Below are positions 24,856 through 34,861 of a stretch of 64,000 nucleotides of DNA, one piece after another. The number at the start of each line of letters is the position of its first letter. Within the stretch, counting starts at the first letter, position 1. This DNA comes from Dyadobacter sp. UC 10 (lineage in GTDB: Bacteria; Bacteroidota; Bacteroidia; Cytophagales; Spirosomataceae), in the NCBI RefSeq assembly GCF_008369915.1, contig NZ_VSRN01000001.1, positions 3,344,501-3,408,500 on the forward strand, written 5' to 3'. A model generated the notes under the pieces. The model had not been told where the DNA came from and searched no databases. It saw only the letters and a program-made list of their open reading frames with translations. The position numbers and the translations under genes were made by a program.

Positions 24856-26226
24856 TCAGTTTTTGATCACACGGGATTCCGGTTTGGTCACACCTGCCTG
24901 TTTGGCGAGGTTTACCATTCCGTTTAAAATCTGAATTTCAACATCGGAAGCCCAGGTTGCGGGCAAACCGTACACAATTGCCGCCGCCTCGCCTTCGTAG
25001 CCGCCTTCGCGAAGGATCGTCGCGCTTGGAATATAGGTCATCACATCATTTGAATAGCCCATAACGAAGGTTTCCTGCCCGAATATCTTTTTAAGATTGA
25101 TCGCATAATCCACTACCAGTTCGCCGCCGAGCGTCATAATCGCCTGGTTGCCCAGTTTCCATACTTGTAGCGGAAAAGGGTAGGAGGTAGTAAAAGGCTC
25201 GTTTTTCTCGATTTTTTCAAGCATTCTTTGTGCCCATCTTTGCTGGTAACCCGTTGTGTTTTTAGCTAATGCAGCGAATTGTTCCCTGGTTGGAGCGGTA
25301 GTAAGACCGAGTTCAACTTCTGTATAAGCAGTTGCCAGTTTTGGTTCCAAAGTCTTCATATCTTCACTCAAAACACGCTCTACGGCTGCCGCCAGCGTTT
25401 TTCCATATTGAATTGCGAGTGGGGCCGTGTGACGGGGCAGTGGATTCTGGTCCGCGCCGGCGCCCTGGAAAAACAAGGCGGTAGTGCCGGGATAAAGCTT
25501 TTCAAGTTCGATCTGCGCATAACCGGGATAGTCCCCCGACCATTTGTATAAATCCAGAACAGTAGGGTGACAAGCATATCCGAACGCAATCGCCAGCATT
25601 TTACCTTTCGTGTCAGATACTTTCAGCACGGGTACGGCCGCATCGCCCGGGCCTGTGATTTCGGTGAGTCTATCGAGTGTTGCAGCATTGTTATTCCTCC
25701 GGTTGACCTGAAACCGCGCGACGCCATTTTGCGATTGCAAAGCAGCAGGCTGCAGCGCTTTCAATGCATTGCCGGCTAAAGTCACGATCTGGTTGACCAG
25801 TTCCGAGGAATATGCGTCTATTTTCTTCTGATCGCCCGCCTGTAACGGATAGATATCCGATAGTGCATTGCCTAAAACCGGCCCCGAATGCGTATGCGAG
25901 CTGTTGAGGATAATCTGCGCTTTGGATAGTTTATATTTTGCCAAAAGCTGGTTCCTGATCTCGTCAGACATACTTTTCGGGAAACCGAGCAGATCGGTTG
26001 TGATCAGTATTGCCTGCTTTCCTTCCGCGTCTTCCAGCGCCAAAGCTTTCGCCCACAGATCGTGCAGTTTGCCATCGGAAGCGTGGGTGCGCGAAGCAAA
26101 TCCCGCCATCCAGAGCGACCCCTCCGGCGTGATCGCCACTTTGGCCACGCCTGCTTTCCAACCTTTGCTTTGAGCAAAAACCAGCGAATGCAGCAAAACC
26201 ATCGAAATCAATAAAAGTGCCCTCAT
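24856..26226 (-). CDS. Neutral/alkaline ceramidase-family hydrolase, secreted
   Basis: The 456-residue protein begins MRALLLISMVLLHSLVFAQ, a signal peptide cleaved near residue 19. It matches the N-terminal domain of neutral/alkaline non-lysosomal ceramidases: VGVAKVAITP-like opening (AGVAKVAITPEG), the NSSHTHSGP motif with zinc histidines and nucleophile serine, and YACHPTVL with another zinc histidine. It is shorter than full ceramidases and lacks their C-terminal domain. Many Bacteroidota homologues in sugar loci have unknown substrates. The start at 26226 overlaps the aminotransferase stop (ATGA); a longer frame to 26337 lies within that gene and is rejected. Confidence 0.85.
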   Translation of the reverse strand: MRALLLISMVLLHSLVFAQSKGWKAGVAKVAITPEGSLWMAGFASRTHASDGKLHDLWAKALALEDAEGKQAILITTDLLGFPKSMSDEIRNQLLAKYKLSKAQIILNSSHTHSGPVLGNALSDIYPLQAGDQKKIDAYSSELVNQIVTLAGNALKALQPAALQSQNGVARFQVNRRNNNAATLDRLTEITGPGDAAVPVLKVSDTKGKMLAIAFGYACHPTVLDLYKWSGDYPGYAQIELEKLYPGTTALFFQGAGADQNPLPRHTAPLAIQYGKTLAAAVERVLSEDMKTLEPKLATAYTEVELGLTTAPTREQFAALAKNTTGYQQRWAQRMLEKIEKNEPFTTSYPFPLQVWKLGNQAIMTLGGELVVDYAINLKKIFGQETFVMGYSNDVMTYIPSATILREGGYEGEAAAIVYGLPATWASDVEIQILNGMVNLAKQAGVTKPESRVIKN

Positions 26227-27614
26227 TTTTTGCTGGCGGTTTTGATCTGATCGGCGTGGGCGTACACTTTCGCGATTGCCGTTGCAATGGACTTCATATC
26301 GTCTTTTGTTCCCAGCAGCATATTCTGGGTAAACCACACAGCCTCTTCGTTACAGACCTTATCGTTAACCGGACATTTATTCCGCTCGTTGTATTGGTTG
26401 ATATCAAGCATTTCCTTCGGATACATTTTCTTATAGTTTTTGGACTCAAATGTATCTTTCAGGTAAGGCTGCGTATTCAGCGTTGCGTAGCCGCTCGAGC
26501 AGGGAACACCTTCGGATTGCAGGGCTTTCAGGAACAGGTCGCGGCTCAGGTTTTTAAAACCTTCTTTGTGAAACCGGAATGGGAAGAGGTGGAATGCGCC
26601 TTTCGTTACATTGTCGTACAGTTTGTAAGGTACAATGCCGGGGATGTCTTTGATCTGCGATTTCAGATATTCCGCATTCTCGTGGCGGATCGTGGTTTGT
26701 GCATCAAGTCGCTTCAGTTGCGCCAGACCTATTGCGGCCTGGTATTCCGTAAAACGCAGTTTGGTACCCTGCATCATGCTTCCTGTACCCACCGACCCTA
26801 CGGCTGTTCCATAGGGATTTCCAAAATTGGTATAGGAGAAACATCGGTCCATAAACTGGTCGTTGTTGCTTACGACCGCGCCGCCTTCGCCAATAGGAAG
26901 GTTCTTTGAATTTTGAAAACTAAAACAACCCGCGTCGCCGATCGTGCCTACTTTTTGTTTTTTATATTCAGCCAAATGCGCCTGGCAGGCATCTTCGATC
27001 ACCAGTAGCTTATGTTTTTTGGCAATCGCCATAATCCTGTCCATATCAGCGGGTAAACCAAGGATATGGACGGCTATAATCGCTTTCGTCCGCGGGGTGA
27101 TTTTCGCTTCGATTTTAGCAGGGTCGATTTGAAACGTTTCCGGGTCAATATCCACAAAAACGGGCATTGCGCCATTTGTCATAACTGCTGAAACGGTGGC
27201 AATAAACGTATATGGCGATACAAGTACTTCGTCTCCACCTTTGATATCCATTTGATTGATCGCAGTTACCAGTGCATTGGTGCCGTTTACGACAGCCAGT
27301 GCTCTTTTAACCCCGAGCGCTGCGGCCCATTCTTTCTCAAACTGGGTCACCATATTGGCCCGAGACCAAACGCCGCTTCTTAATACTTCCAAAACCTGCT
27401 TTTCATCCGTTTCCGGGTTCCACTGCGGCCACGTAGGCCACTTTGAGGCGCTCCATGCCGAGGGGCCGCCGAGTATCGCCGGTTTTTGTGCCGCGCTGCT
27501 ATGAATGGAAAATGCGCTGGAAGCACCGGCAGAGGCCAGTACTAGGCCTGCTCCGGCCAAAGAATTCTGTTTGATAAAGCTTCTTCTTGAAAGCTTGTTC
27601 AGAAATTGTTTCAT
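26223..27614 (-). CDS. DegT/DnrJ/EryC1/StrS-type PLP aminotransferase with Tat signal
   Basis: The 463-residue protein has an SRRSFIKQNSLAGAGLVLAS twin-arginine signal, then a sugar-aminotransferase domain: ALAVVNGTNAL, GDEVLVSPYTFIAT, VFVDIDPETF, LLVIEDACQAH and CFSFQNSKNLPIGEGG, where the lysine would bind pyridoxal phosphate. These enzymes normally work in the cytoplasm on nucleotide sugars. Tat export of a folded, cofactor-loaded enzyme to the periplasm implies a different substrate or a non-catalytic role. It lies 33 bp after the oxidoreductase gene and overlaps the ceramidase-family gene by 4 bp, so it is in the LacI-controlled block. Confidence 0.88.
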   Translation of the reverse strand: MKQFLNKLSRRSFIKQNSLAGAGLVLASAGASSAFSIHSSAAQKPAILGGPSAWSASKWPTWPQWNPETDEKQVLEVLRSGVWSRANMVTQFEKEWAAALGVKRALAVVNGTNALVTAINQMDIKGGDEVLVSPYTFIATVSAVMTNGAMPVFVDIDPETFQIDPAKIEAKITPRTKAIIAVHILGLPADMDRIMAIAKKHKLLVIEDACQAHLAEYKKQKVGTIGDAGCFSFQNSKNLPIGEGGAVVSNNDQFMDRCFSYTNFGNPYGTAVGSVGTGSMMQGTKLRFTEYQAAIGLAQLKRLDAQTTIRHENAEYLKSQIKDIPGIVPYKLYDNVTKGAFHLFPFRFHKEGFKNLSRDLFLKALQSEGVPCSSGYATLNTQPYLKDTFESKNYKKMYPKEMLDINQYNERNKCPVNDKVCNEEAVWFTQNMLLGTKDDMKSIATAIAKVYAHADQIKTASKK

Positions 27615-27647
27615 GAAATTTCCGGGTTTGGGTGACGGAACTTAGGC

Positions 27648-28652
27648 TTATTTTTTGCGGGCCTTCGCCAGCACAGTTTCAAGCAGTACATTTTTGCCGC
27701 CTTGCCTTTTACTTTCGTCGGCAGCTTCCATAAACGCAAATATCTCGATCGTCTCTTCGGGAGTTACCGGTACTTCGCCGGTTTGGAAATATTTGATAAT
27801 GTCCTTTAAAAGAGGCTCGTAACCACCATAGGGGCCCAGTACTTTGTTTCCATCCTGGGTGAAAACAGTTCCGCCGTAATCGTGCTTGCCGGTCCGTGTG
27901 CCGCGGAATGTGCCCGTGCGTCCGTCTTCCCAGATTCCCACCACAATATCGGTATCCGGTGTGTGTACGCGGGTGACACTTTTGCAGCCTTTTCCCATTA
28001 CCGTGTACAAAGTCTCCACACCGTGCACGCCGTACCAGTAAAAATCGGGATGCGTTTTCTCAAAAACGGCCGGGCTGAATGTATCCGCCCCCAATACTTT
28101 TGCTTTATCAATTGCTTCAATGCCTTTGATGTAGCGCAGTGAAGAGGCTGAGAAAATGGGGACTTTGTACTTTTTCGAAGCCTCGTAAATAGCCAGCGTA
28201 TCGCTCAGAGAAGCGGCGACAGGCTTATCAATAAACATTTTTTTTCCTGATTTAAAAACTTCGAGCGCCTGTGGCAAATGCAGCCTGCCATCGTTGGTTT
28301 CCAGCAGGATCACATCCGTTTTACTCAGCAGATCTTTGATAGAGTCCACGATCTCCACGCCCAGCTTCTTCACTTCTTCAATGTAACCCGGAATGCGTTT
28401 TGCGCTGGATTCAATGTCTTTACTGCCGTAAGGATAAGCAGCCGTCACTTTGTAACCTTCAAAAACGGGGTCCGGCTGCGCAGCATTCAGGACTTTTGTA
28501 AAGGCAATACTATGAGAAGTGTCCAGACCGATTATGCCGACGCGCTTGCCTTCTGCCGGTTTTGCCGACAGCGGTTGAAAATTGAGCAAACCCAGCCCGG
28601 CGCCGGCAGCTGCTGATTGTAGAATAAATGTTCTTCTGTTAAGCGAATGCAT
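27648..28652 (-). CDS. Gfo/Idh/MocA family oxidoreductase with Tat signal, first gene of block
   Basis: The 334-residue protein has the signal NRRTFILQSAAAGAGLGLL, a Rossmann motif VGIIGLDTSHSIAFTK (unlike the standard GxGxxG), VILLETNDGRLHLPQA and the FIDKPVA segment equivalent to EKP. It is about 20-30 residues shorter than usual because the C-terminal domain is compact. As the first gene after the palindromic operator at 28701-28714 it probably defines the block of five genes running to 22051. Periplasmic sugar oxidation or an NAD-dependent glycosidase-like activity are both possible. Confidence 0.88.
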   Translation of the reverse strand: MHSLNRRTFILQSAAAGAGLGLLNFQPLSAKPAEGKRVGIIGLDTSHSIAFTKVLNAAQPDPVFEGYKVTAAYPYGSKDIESSAKRIPGYIEEVKKLGVEIVDSIKDLLSKTDVILLETNDGRLHLPQALEVFKSGKKMFIDKPVAASLSDTLAIYEASKKYKVPIFSASSLRYIKGIEAIDKAKVLGADTFSPAVFEKTHPDFYWYGVHGVETLYTVMGKGCKSVTRVHTPDTDIVVGIWEDGRTGTFRGTRTGKHDYGGTVFTQDGNKVLGPYGGYEPLLKDIIKYFQTGEVPVTPEETIEIFAFMEAADESKRQGGKNVLLETVLAKARKK

Positions 28653-28700
28653 AGAATGTCTGGGAAAAAGTGTTTAGGAATAGCTTTTGCTTAAATGCTT

Positions 28701-28714
28701 CGGGTACGTACCCG
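28701..28714. promoter_or_regulatory. LacI-family operator, site 1
   Basis: Perfect 14-bp palindrome CGGGTACGTACCCG with a central CG step, as is common for LacI-family sites. It lies 49 bp before the oxidoreductase start at 28652. On the minus strand a Bacteroidota-like promoter (TTTG at 28744-28741, 18 bp, TATATTTA at 28722-28715) ends directly at the palindrome, a position suited to repression. Confidence 0.8.
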
Positions 28715-28747
28715 TAAATATACTAACATATTTGAATTTGCAAAAAA

Positions 28748-29806
28748 TCAGTTCTGATAAAATGCGTGGTTCTCCTTGGTAATGATGTCAATAGGCATAA
28801 AATGCACCTTTTCGACAGGAGTGCCCAGCACCAGTTTCTGGTAAAGCGCCATTAACCCGCGGAACCCCTGCTCCTCTGGTTTATGGCAGATCAGGAAATC
28901 GATCAGACCCTCGTTCAGGTAATGGATATTTTCTTTCAGGAAATCGTACCCGATCAGCGAAATGTCGGTCCGGCTGCTTTTTTTCAAAAAGGAGGCAACT
29001 GCAAACACGCGCGAATTGGTTACAAAGATCGCTTCCAGATTCTCGTGCTCGTGCAGAATGCGGGTAAGCGCGTTGGTTACCGATAGGTTGTCTGTGTCGG
29101 GAATTGCTGCTGCGATGATCTCGCAGGGCTGATTATGGTCTGTAAAATAGGCCCGGAATCCCTTCTCGATCTGCACATAGTTATAGTTGTCGATCTCTTT
29201 TGAAATGTTGACAACCAGTACTTTGTGATTTTCTTTTAACCGGTAAGTAAGCAATTTGGCACCTACATAGCCACTCTGAAATAAATGAGGGCCAATGTAA
29301 CAAAGGTTATCATGCCCCGGCAAGTCCGAATCGATGAAAGCAAGCGGGATCTTTTTCTTGTTACAAGCCTTCACGAATTCTTTGGATTCCTCAATAAATG
29401 AAGGCGCCAGCAAAACACCCTGGACATCTTCCCCGATTATTTTGCGCGATTGTTCTTCGAAGGAATTTTTATCATTCAGGTCAAAAAAATAATGGAGTAC
29501 CTCGATACCGTATTTTTTGATCTCCGATTCGGCGCGATCAATGCCTCTCAGTGGCGCTTCCCAGAAATCGGTTTCGTCGGACACCCGGGGAATCAGGACT
29601 GCGAGGGTGATGATCTTGCGTGAAGCAAGCCGGCTGGCCAGGATGTTGGGCTGGTAATCAAGCTCTTTGATGATATCGTTGATCTTCTGCTTGGTCTTTT
29701 CTGAAACGCCGGTCCGGTTGTGAATCACCCTGTCCACTGTCGCGATGGACACATTAGCCCGCCGCGCAATCTCTTTTACGCCATAGTAAGTGTTATCTTT
29801 TTTCAT
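28748..29806 (-). CDS. LacI-family transcriptional regulator
   Basis: The 352-residue protein has an N-terminal LacI helix-turn-helix (YGVKEIARRANVSIATVDRV) followed by a hinge helix (NILASRLASRK) and a periplasmic-binding-protein-like sugar sensor domain (LAVLIPRV, VQGVLLAPSF, PLAFIDSDLPG, ISLIGYDF). The recognition helix has D where most members have S (TVDRV, not TVSRV), and the sensor is of the ribose/simple sugar type. It is encoded between its two presumed target blocks: the oxidoreductase block just downstream and susC/susD upstream. Use of a LacI regulator is less usual for a Sus-type locus than hybrid two-component systems or ECF sigma factors. Confidence 0.92.
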   Translation of the reverse strand: MKKDNTYYGVKEIARRANVSIATVDRVIHNRTGVSEKTKQKINDIIKELDYQPNILASRLASRKIITLAVLIPRVSDETDFWEAPLRGIDRAESEIKKYGIEVLHYFFDLNDKNSFEEQSRKIIGEDVQGVLLAPSFIEESKEFVKACNKKKIPLAFIDSDLPGHDNLCYIGPHLFQSGYVGAKLLTYRLKENHKVLVVNISKEIDNYNYVQIEKGFRAYFTDHNQPCEIIAAAIPDTDNLSVTNALTRILHEHENLEAIFVTNSRVFAVASFLKKSSRTDISLIGYDFLKENIHYLNEGLIDFLICHKPEEQGFRGLMALYQKLVLGTPVEKVHFMPIDIITKENHAFYQN

Positions 29807-29944
29807 CCGGAATTCTCATGAGGCTTAAAAAGCCCAATATAAAGAGCGTTTTCTCAAAAATAATAAAGCAATGTACGGATAACTGATATTCATAAAGGCT
29901 GCACCCAAGTAGCTTATACTTTGATGCAGCCTAAGAAATGATTG

Positions 29945-31702
29945 CTATTCAATGGTTTCCAGCGGAGCGATATTCCTTTCAGCACCTTCATAACCCACAT
30001 TCTGATTGATGACCGCGAGCGTATTCGCCGTGATCACGATCGAAGGGATCGGCCAGAGCACGTGGAAAGGGGCGATGGATGCTATGTTTCCGATATACGA
30101 TACCTTTTTCTCGTAAAAATTATTGCGGGAATATACGCGGTCATAATAGTAGTTCTTGGTACTGAACCCTGCCAGGTCGTAGCCGCCCTTATTCAGTTTG
30201 GCAGTTATATAGGAAGCACGCACCAGCTCCGAGTGGCGCGGTTCTTCTGCGAAAAGCTCACGTGCACGTTCATCGAATATAAAATCCAGCGTGACCTGGC
30301 CGGCGGCGACGGGTAATGCTTTTGCCCGCGCACGGACTACGTTAAGGTCAGCCGCAGCTGCCGCCGGGTTGTTTTTCCAGAAATGTGCTTCCGCACGCAG
30401 CAGGTAAGTCTCGGCCAGCCTGAAAACATACCAATCGCCATTTCCGCCCATGGGCGCAGCCTTGGGATCGTCCTGCGGAACGTACGTAATGTAGTGCGGC
30501 ATCGCGTAAAGCGAATAAAAAGTGTCCGCGAGTACAGCCATATTCTGCGGCTTGATGGGTTTTCCAAAATCGACAGACGCCGGATTGTTATAAAGCAGCT
30601 CGTCCAGGTCTACCCAGTTGATATTGCTTCTTCTCAGATCCGTCGTGTTTTTCCAGTTGGTGTTACCAAATTTCCAGAGATCGTATTGGTAAAATGGTGA
30701 AAGCCGAACATTTCCGTTACCCCTGCCCAGCGAATCGTACATCGGGCCCGAGGCGAGCGTGCCGGCTTTTCCCTGGCTATCCCTCACCACCGCATTCCAC
30801 CAGGCGCTGTTATAATGCCGCATAGTGTACAGGCCAGCCGATTTTGCTCCCGGAGGTGCTTCGAAGCGGTCTACTATGGCCAGGATTGTTTCGGTATTCT
30901 GTACTGTATTGAAATTTTTCGGGCGGTGAAGATCCCAGATCACGTTTCGTTTTGGATCTGCGGCAGCTACGCCAAAGCGGGTTTGCATCAATGCATACGG
31001 GCCGTTGATTACAGCGGTAGCCGCCTCGATTGCTTTATCAAACTGCAAATTGGCGAGGCAGATCTTGGCCAGTAAATGGTTACCCGCTCCCTTCGAAACC
31101 GCGCCCGCAGGCGCAGTTGCCGGCAGCCATTGAACCGCAAATTCCATGTCAGCCTGGATCTTGTTCAAAATAGTCCAGCGGCTGTGTGTCTGAAAATCCA
31201 GTTTTGCACCAACGAGTTCTTTTCCGATAAATGGCACATCGCCATAGGTGTTTACGAGTCGGTAATACCAATACGCCCGGTGCCAGTAGGCTTCGCCCAG
31301 CAGCCTGTTACGTTCTTCTTCTGTACTCCATTTGATATTATCTATTCTGGAAATCAGCACATTCGCATTTTTGATAGCGCTGTATGCCGAGTTGAACATC
31401 GCCAGGAATTTGTAGTATCTGTCGGTATTCGGGGTGAGCTTGTAAAAGTCTAACTGTACGCTGGCTGCGCCGAGGTCGGAAGCGGCGAATTCGTTGACCA
31501 TAAAGCTGATATTGCCTGTATTCTCGTTTTTCAGGTCTTTCCGCATCGTGATCAGCAGCGACTCGAATCCGGACTTGTCGGTGTACACATTTTCGGGTGT
31601 ATAGAACGAAAGCGGTTTTGGTTCAAGCCATTTTTCGGTACAGGACAGCGCAGCGACGGCAAGCAGCGAAACTGTAAATAATATGTTGGGGATCCTTTTC
31701 AT
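29945..31702 (-). CDS. SusD/RagB-family outer-membrane lipoprotein
   Basis: The 585-residue protein starts MKRIPNILFTVSLLAVAALSC, a lipoprotein signal with the acylated cysteine at residue 21. It shows SusD landmarks: AYWHRAYWYYRLVNTYGDVP in the helical TPR-like core and LAETYLLRAEAHFW near the C-terminal third. SusD proteins cap the SusC channel on the cell surface and bind the incoming glycan. The start at 31702 is preferred over 31729, which overlaps the susC stop. The gap to susC is 26 bp, so they are co-transcribed. Followed by a 138-bp gap to the LacI gene. Confidence 0.95.
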   Translation of the reverse strand: MKRIPNILFTVSLLAVAALSCTEKWLEPKPLSFYTPENVYTDKSGFESLLITMRKDLKNENTGNISFMVNEFAASDLGAASVQLDFYKLTPNTDRYYKFLAMFNSAYSAIKNANVLISRIDNIKWSTEEERNRLLGEAYWHRAYWYYRLVNTYGDVPFIGKELVGAKLDFQTHSRWTILNKIQADMEFAVQWLPATAPAGAVSKGAGNHLLAKICLANLQFDKAIEAATAVINGPYALMQTRFGVAAADPKRNVIWDLHRPKNFNTVQNTETILAIVDRFEAPPGAKSAGLYTMRHYNSAWWNAVVRDSQGKAGTLASGPMYDSLGRGNGNVRLSPFYQYDLWKFGNTNWKNTTDLRRSNINWVDLDELLYNNPASVDFGKPIKPQNMAVLADTFYSLYAMPHYITYVPQDDPKAAPMGGNGDWYVFRLAETYLLRAEAHFWKNNPAAAAADLNVVRARAKALPVAAGQVTLDFIFDERARELFAEEPRHSELVRASYITAKLNKGGYDLAGFSTKNYYYDRVYSRNNFYEKKVSYIGNIASIAPFHVLWPIPSIVITANTLAVINQNVGYEGAERNIAPLETIE

Positions 31703-31728
31703 GATTTCAGAGTTTGAATTGCAATACA

Positions 31729-34700
31729 TTAAAGTGACACTGAGACGCCGAATGTATAAGTCCTCGGCATGGGGCGATAACCCGATTCAGGGTCCCAGCC
31801 CGGCCACTTGTCGAAAGTGTACAGGTTTCTTACCGAAGCAAAAAGACGCGCGTTATTCAGCCTGATCTTTTCGGCAATGCCGGAAGGCAGGTTATAGCCC
31901 AGCGAAAGATCCTGTATCCTGACAAATGAACGCGGCTTATAGATCATCACACCACCACCGAAAGCGTTCTCATTTACATTCAAACGCGCATAATCGTTGA
32001 TCGGGTTGTCGGGAGTCCAGTAGGGGATAGCCCAGGTATTTCGGCGGTCGTAAGTTTCGGAACCGCGGTGCAATGCCTCTGCAAACGAACCGATGTGGCC
32101 CAGATCAGCCCGTACAAACAGGGAAGCAGTAAAGTATTTCAGGAAATTAACATCATTACGCAGTCCCAGGCGGAACCTCGGCCGCTCCCAGCCAATGAAT
32201 TTTTTATCTGATAATGCTTCGTAAACGCCATTGTTGTTCACGTCCTCGGCCTTAAAATCGCCCGGCTCCATCCGGTAAACTGCGGCTGCATCTTTCTCGG
32301 CAGTTTGCCACACACCTGTGACATTATAGTTCCAGACCCTGTCGATCGCCTGGCCCGGGAACCATTCATTAGAATAGTCCGGCAGCTCGCGGGTTACCTG
32401 TTTTCCGTCAATTTCAACGGTCTCATAATCGCCAAACAGCTCCTTGATTTTGTTACGGTTTAGCGAAAAAACAAAGCTCGACCGCCAGCTCAATTTTGAC
32501 CGGTTCATATTCACCGTATTGACGGTCATTTCAAAGCCCCGGTTTCCTAACCTTCCCAAATTGGATGTAACACTTTGAAAACCGGTCAGTTGTGGAAGTA
32601 AACGGTTCATCAGCAGGTTGGTAGTTGTCATGTCATAATATTCCGCGCTGAAATCGATTTTGTTTTTGAACAAACTCAAATCAGCACCGATATTGACCGA
32701 CTGCGTTCGTTCCCAAACCAGGTCATGATTTGCTAACGTGCTATTGTATACGCCTACCTGGACATTAGTACCATCGTAATACAGATTCTGCTGCATTTGC
32801 GCCAGGGCTGAATATGCACCGATTTCGCGGTTTCCATTCACACCCCACGAAACCCGTAGTTTCATCTGGCTCACCCAGTCGAGCTGGAAGAATTCCTCCT
32901 CGGAAATCCGCCAGGCCAACGCCGCTGCCGGGAAAACCGCCCGCGGATTTTTAATACCAAAAGCTGAATACCCATCGCGGCGTACGGAGCCTGTAAAGAG
33001 GTATTTATCATTAAAGGTGTAGTTCAGCCGCGCCATCACCGCATCGCCGGTAATGATCGAATCGCCGTTCATCAGTGCGGGGTTGGTACCATATTGCAAC
33101 CCGTTGAAGCCCAGGTTTTGGTTGGGGACAAATATTTCGTTGCTGATCTGTGTATACCATTTTCGGTTTTTCTCGGTACTGTAAAGCAGGGTTACGTCAA
33201 AGCTGTGTTTGCCGAATTGTTTATTCCAATGCAGAAGATTATCTAAAATGAATTCATAATTCGAAGATTCCTGGCGCGTTCCGTAACCTTTCGAATGGTC
33301 GTTTCCGCCCACTATCGTTTGCGACGACCAGAAATTATAGTCCTTCAAAAACTGAAAACGCGGCTGGTAGGATATCTTGTAATCAATACCAAACGGTAGT
33401 TTTACTTTTGCAAACATGCTGGCAAACAAGCTGTTGATCTTCCTGTACTTATCCTGGCCGTAGTAATTGATCAGCGGATTGATACCGCCCGGGTAATCGT
33501 GGGGATACCAGTTCACATTTCCATTTGCATCAAATTCGGAACCGTACGGACTGGAATTGAACATCCCTGACAGATCAGCCGGGACGGCGCTTTCGTCACG
33601 ATCGGAAAACTGCGTGTTAACGCCCACATTCAACCAGTCGGTCACGGTGAAATCCACATTCAGGCGCGTTCTCAGGGCCGAAAATTTATCGCCAATGATC
33701 ACACCTTCATTGTTGGTATACCCCAGCGAATAGTAGTAGTTGAATTTATCTGAGCCTCCGGCAATGCTCAGATCGTAATTTTGGCGAAAACCAGGGCGCA
33801 TTACTTTATTGTACCAATCAACTGCCTTCCCGGCTTTGTAGTTTTCAAGCTCGGTAGGGAATAGCCTCAATCTGCCCAGCCACTCGTCGGTGTTATCGGG
33901 CTGCGGATTGGCACTGGCTTTTCTCCACTGGTCTACGGTTACGCCTGCGGGTAGTTTTTGCGGGTTAAAATAATAGTATTCAGGGTTTGCCGAGTTGGTC
34001 ACACGCAATATGTCCCTTCTGAAATCCAGGTATGTGTTTGCATCAAAGGGCTTGAAATCATTGGCAACCTCGGTGATGCCCAGCTCGCTGGAAAAGTTAA
34101 TGGTCGTTTTGCCTTTGCTTCCTTTTTTGGTAGTGATCATCAAAACCCCTGCCGCCGCCCGGGCTCCGAAAACCGCAGTAGAACTGGCGTCTTTCAGGAT
34201 ATCAATTGTCTCAATATCTGATGGATTGATGTCGCGGATACTACCATTGAAGATCACCCCGTCGAGCACGATCATCGGTTCGGTTGAAGCATTCAGCGAT
34301 TTCGGACCTCGTATTTCCAGCGATCCGCCGCCTGCCGCAGACGTGGATTGATTGGCGTAAAACCCCGCTACCGTGCCCGTGAGCATATCCGTAAGCTGGG
34401 TCATAGACTGGTTTTGATAGGCTTCCTTGTTCACCCGCATAACCGCGCCGGTCAGATCGCTTTTCTTCATGGTACCGTAACCTACCACAACGAGTTCTTC
34501 CAGGTTGGTCAGTGAAGGTTGGAGAATTACATCGATTACCGTTTGGTTACCTACCGTAACTTCCTGTTTGTCATATCCGATAAATGAAAACACGAGTACC
34601 GATTCTTTCGTAGCATTGATCGTGAAATTACCGTCCACATCTGTACTCACGCCCTTTTCAGTTCCTTTCACAACCACATTCACGCCCGGAAGGCCGGTCT

Positions 34701-34830
34701 GTGCCTGCTTATCAGTCACTTTTCCCTTGACGGGAATTTCATTTTGCGCAAGGACAGTGACGGGAAACGCATGTACCAGGAGTAATAAACACGCGAACAA
34801 TTTGAAATAGTAGAGTTTAATCTTCTTCAT
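31729..34830 (-). CDS. SusC/RagA-family TonB-dependent outer-membrane transporter
   Basis: The 1033-residue protein has a signal peptide ending near VLAQ, an N-terminal carboxypeptidase-regulatory-like domain (VKGKVTDKQAQTGLPGVNV, about 30-110), the TonB-linked LEELVVVGYGTMKKSDLTGAV box, a plug domain to about 240 and a 22-strand barrel ending TYTFGVSVSL. It imports oligosaccharides in energy-coupled fashion with its SusD partner downstream. Two copies of the LacI-type palindrome lie 32 and 144 bp upstream of its start, so expression is probably induced by a sugar that releases the regulator. Confidence 0.95.
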   Translation of the reverse strand: MKKIKLYYFKLFACLLLLVHAFPVTVLAQNEIPVKGKVTDKQAQTGLPGVNVVVKGTEKGVSTDVDGNFTINATKESVLVFSFIGYDKQEVTVGNQTVIDVILQPSLTNLEELVVVGYGTMKKSDLTGAVMRVNKEAYQNQSMTQLTDMLTGTVAGFYANQSTSAAGGGSLEIRGPKSLNASTEPMIVLDGVIFNGSIRDINPSDIETIDILKDASSTAVFGARAAAGVLMITTKKGSKGKTTINFSSELGITEVANDFKPFDANTYLDFRRDILRVTNSANPEYYYFNPQKLPAGVTVDQWRKASANPQPDNTDEWLGRLRLFPTELENYKAGKAVDWYNKVMRPGFRQNYDLSIAGGSDKFNYYYSLGYTNNEGVIIGDKFSALRTRLNVDFTVTDWLNVGVNTQFSDRDESAVPADLSGMFNSSPYGSEFDANGNVNWYPHDYPGGINPLINYYGQDKYRKINSLFASMFAKVKLPFGIDYKISYQPRFQFLKDYNFWSSQTIVGGNDHSKGYGTRQESSNYEFILDNLLHWNKQFGKHSFDVTLLYSTEKNRKWYTQISNEIFVPNQNLGFNGLQYGTNPALMNGDSIITGDAVMARLNYTFNDKYLFTGSVRRDGYSAFGIKNPRAVFPAAALAWRISEEEFFQLDWVSQMKLRVSWGVNGNREIGAYSALAQMQQNLYYDGTNVQVGVYNSTLANHDLVWERTQSVNIGADLSLFKNKIDFSAEYYDMTTTNLLMNRLLPQLTGFQSVTSNLGRLGNRGFEMTVNTVNMNRSKLSWRSSFVFSLNRNKIKELFGDYETVEIDGKQVTRELPDYSNEWFPGQAIDRVWNYNVTGVWQTAEKDAAAVYRMEPGDFKAEDVNNNGVYEALSDKKFIGWERPRFRLGLRNDVNFLKYFTASLFVRADLGHIGSFAEALHRGSETYDRRNTWAIPYWTPDNPINDYARLNVNENAFGGGVMIYKPRSFVRIQDLSLGYNLPSGIAEKIRLNNARLFASVRNLYTFDKWPGWDPESGYRPMPRTYTFGVSVSL

Positions 34831-34861
34831 TTTTTAACGGCTTAAAGGATGGAACGATGAA

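Noticed and set aside
24856..26337. Longer start for the ceramidase-family gene at 26337
   Set aside because: The extension lies inside the aminotransferase gene and would remove the N-terminal signal peptide found with the ATGA-overlap start at 26226.
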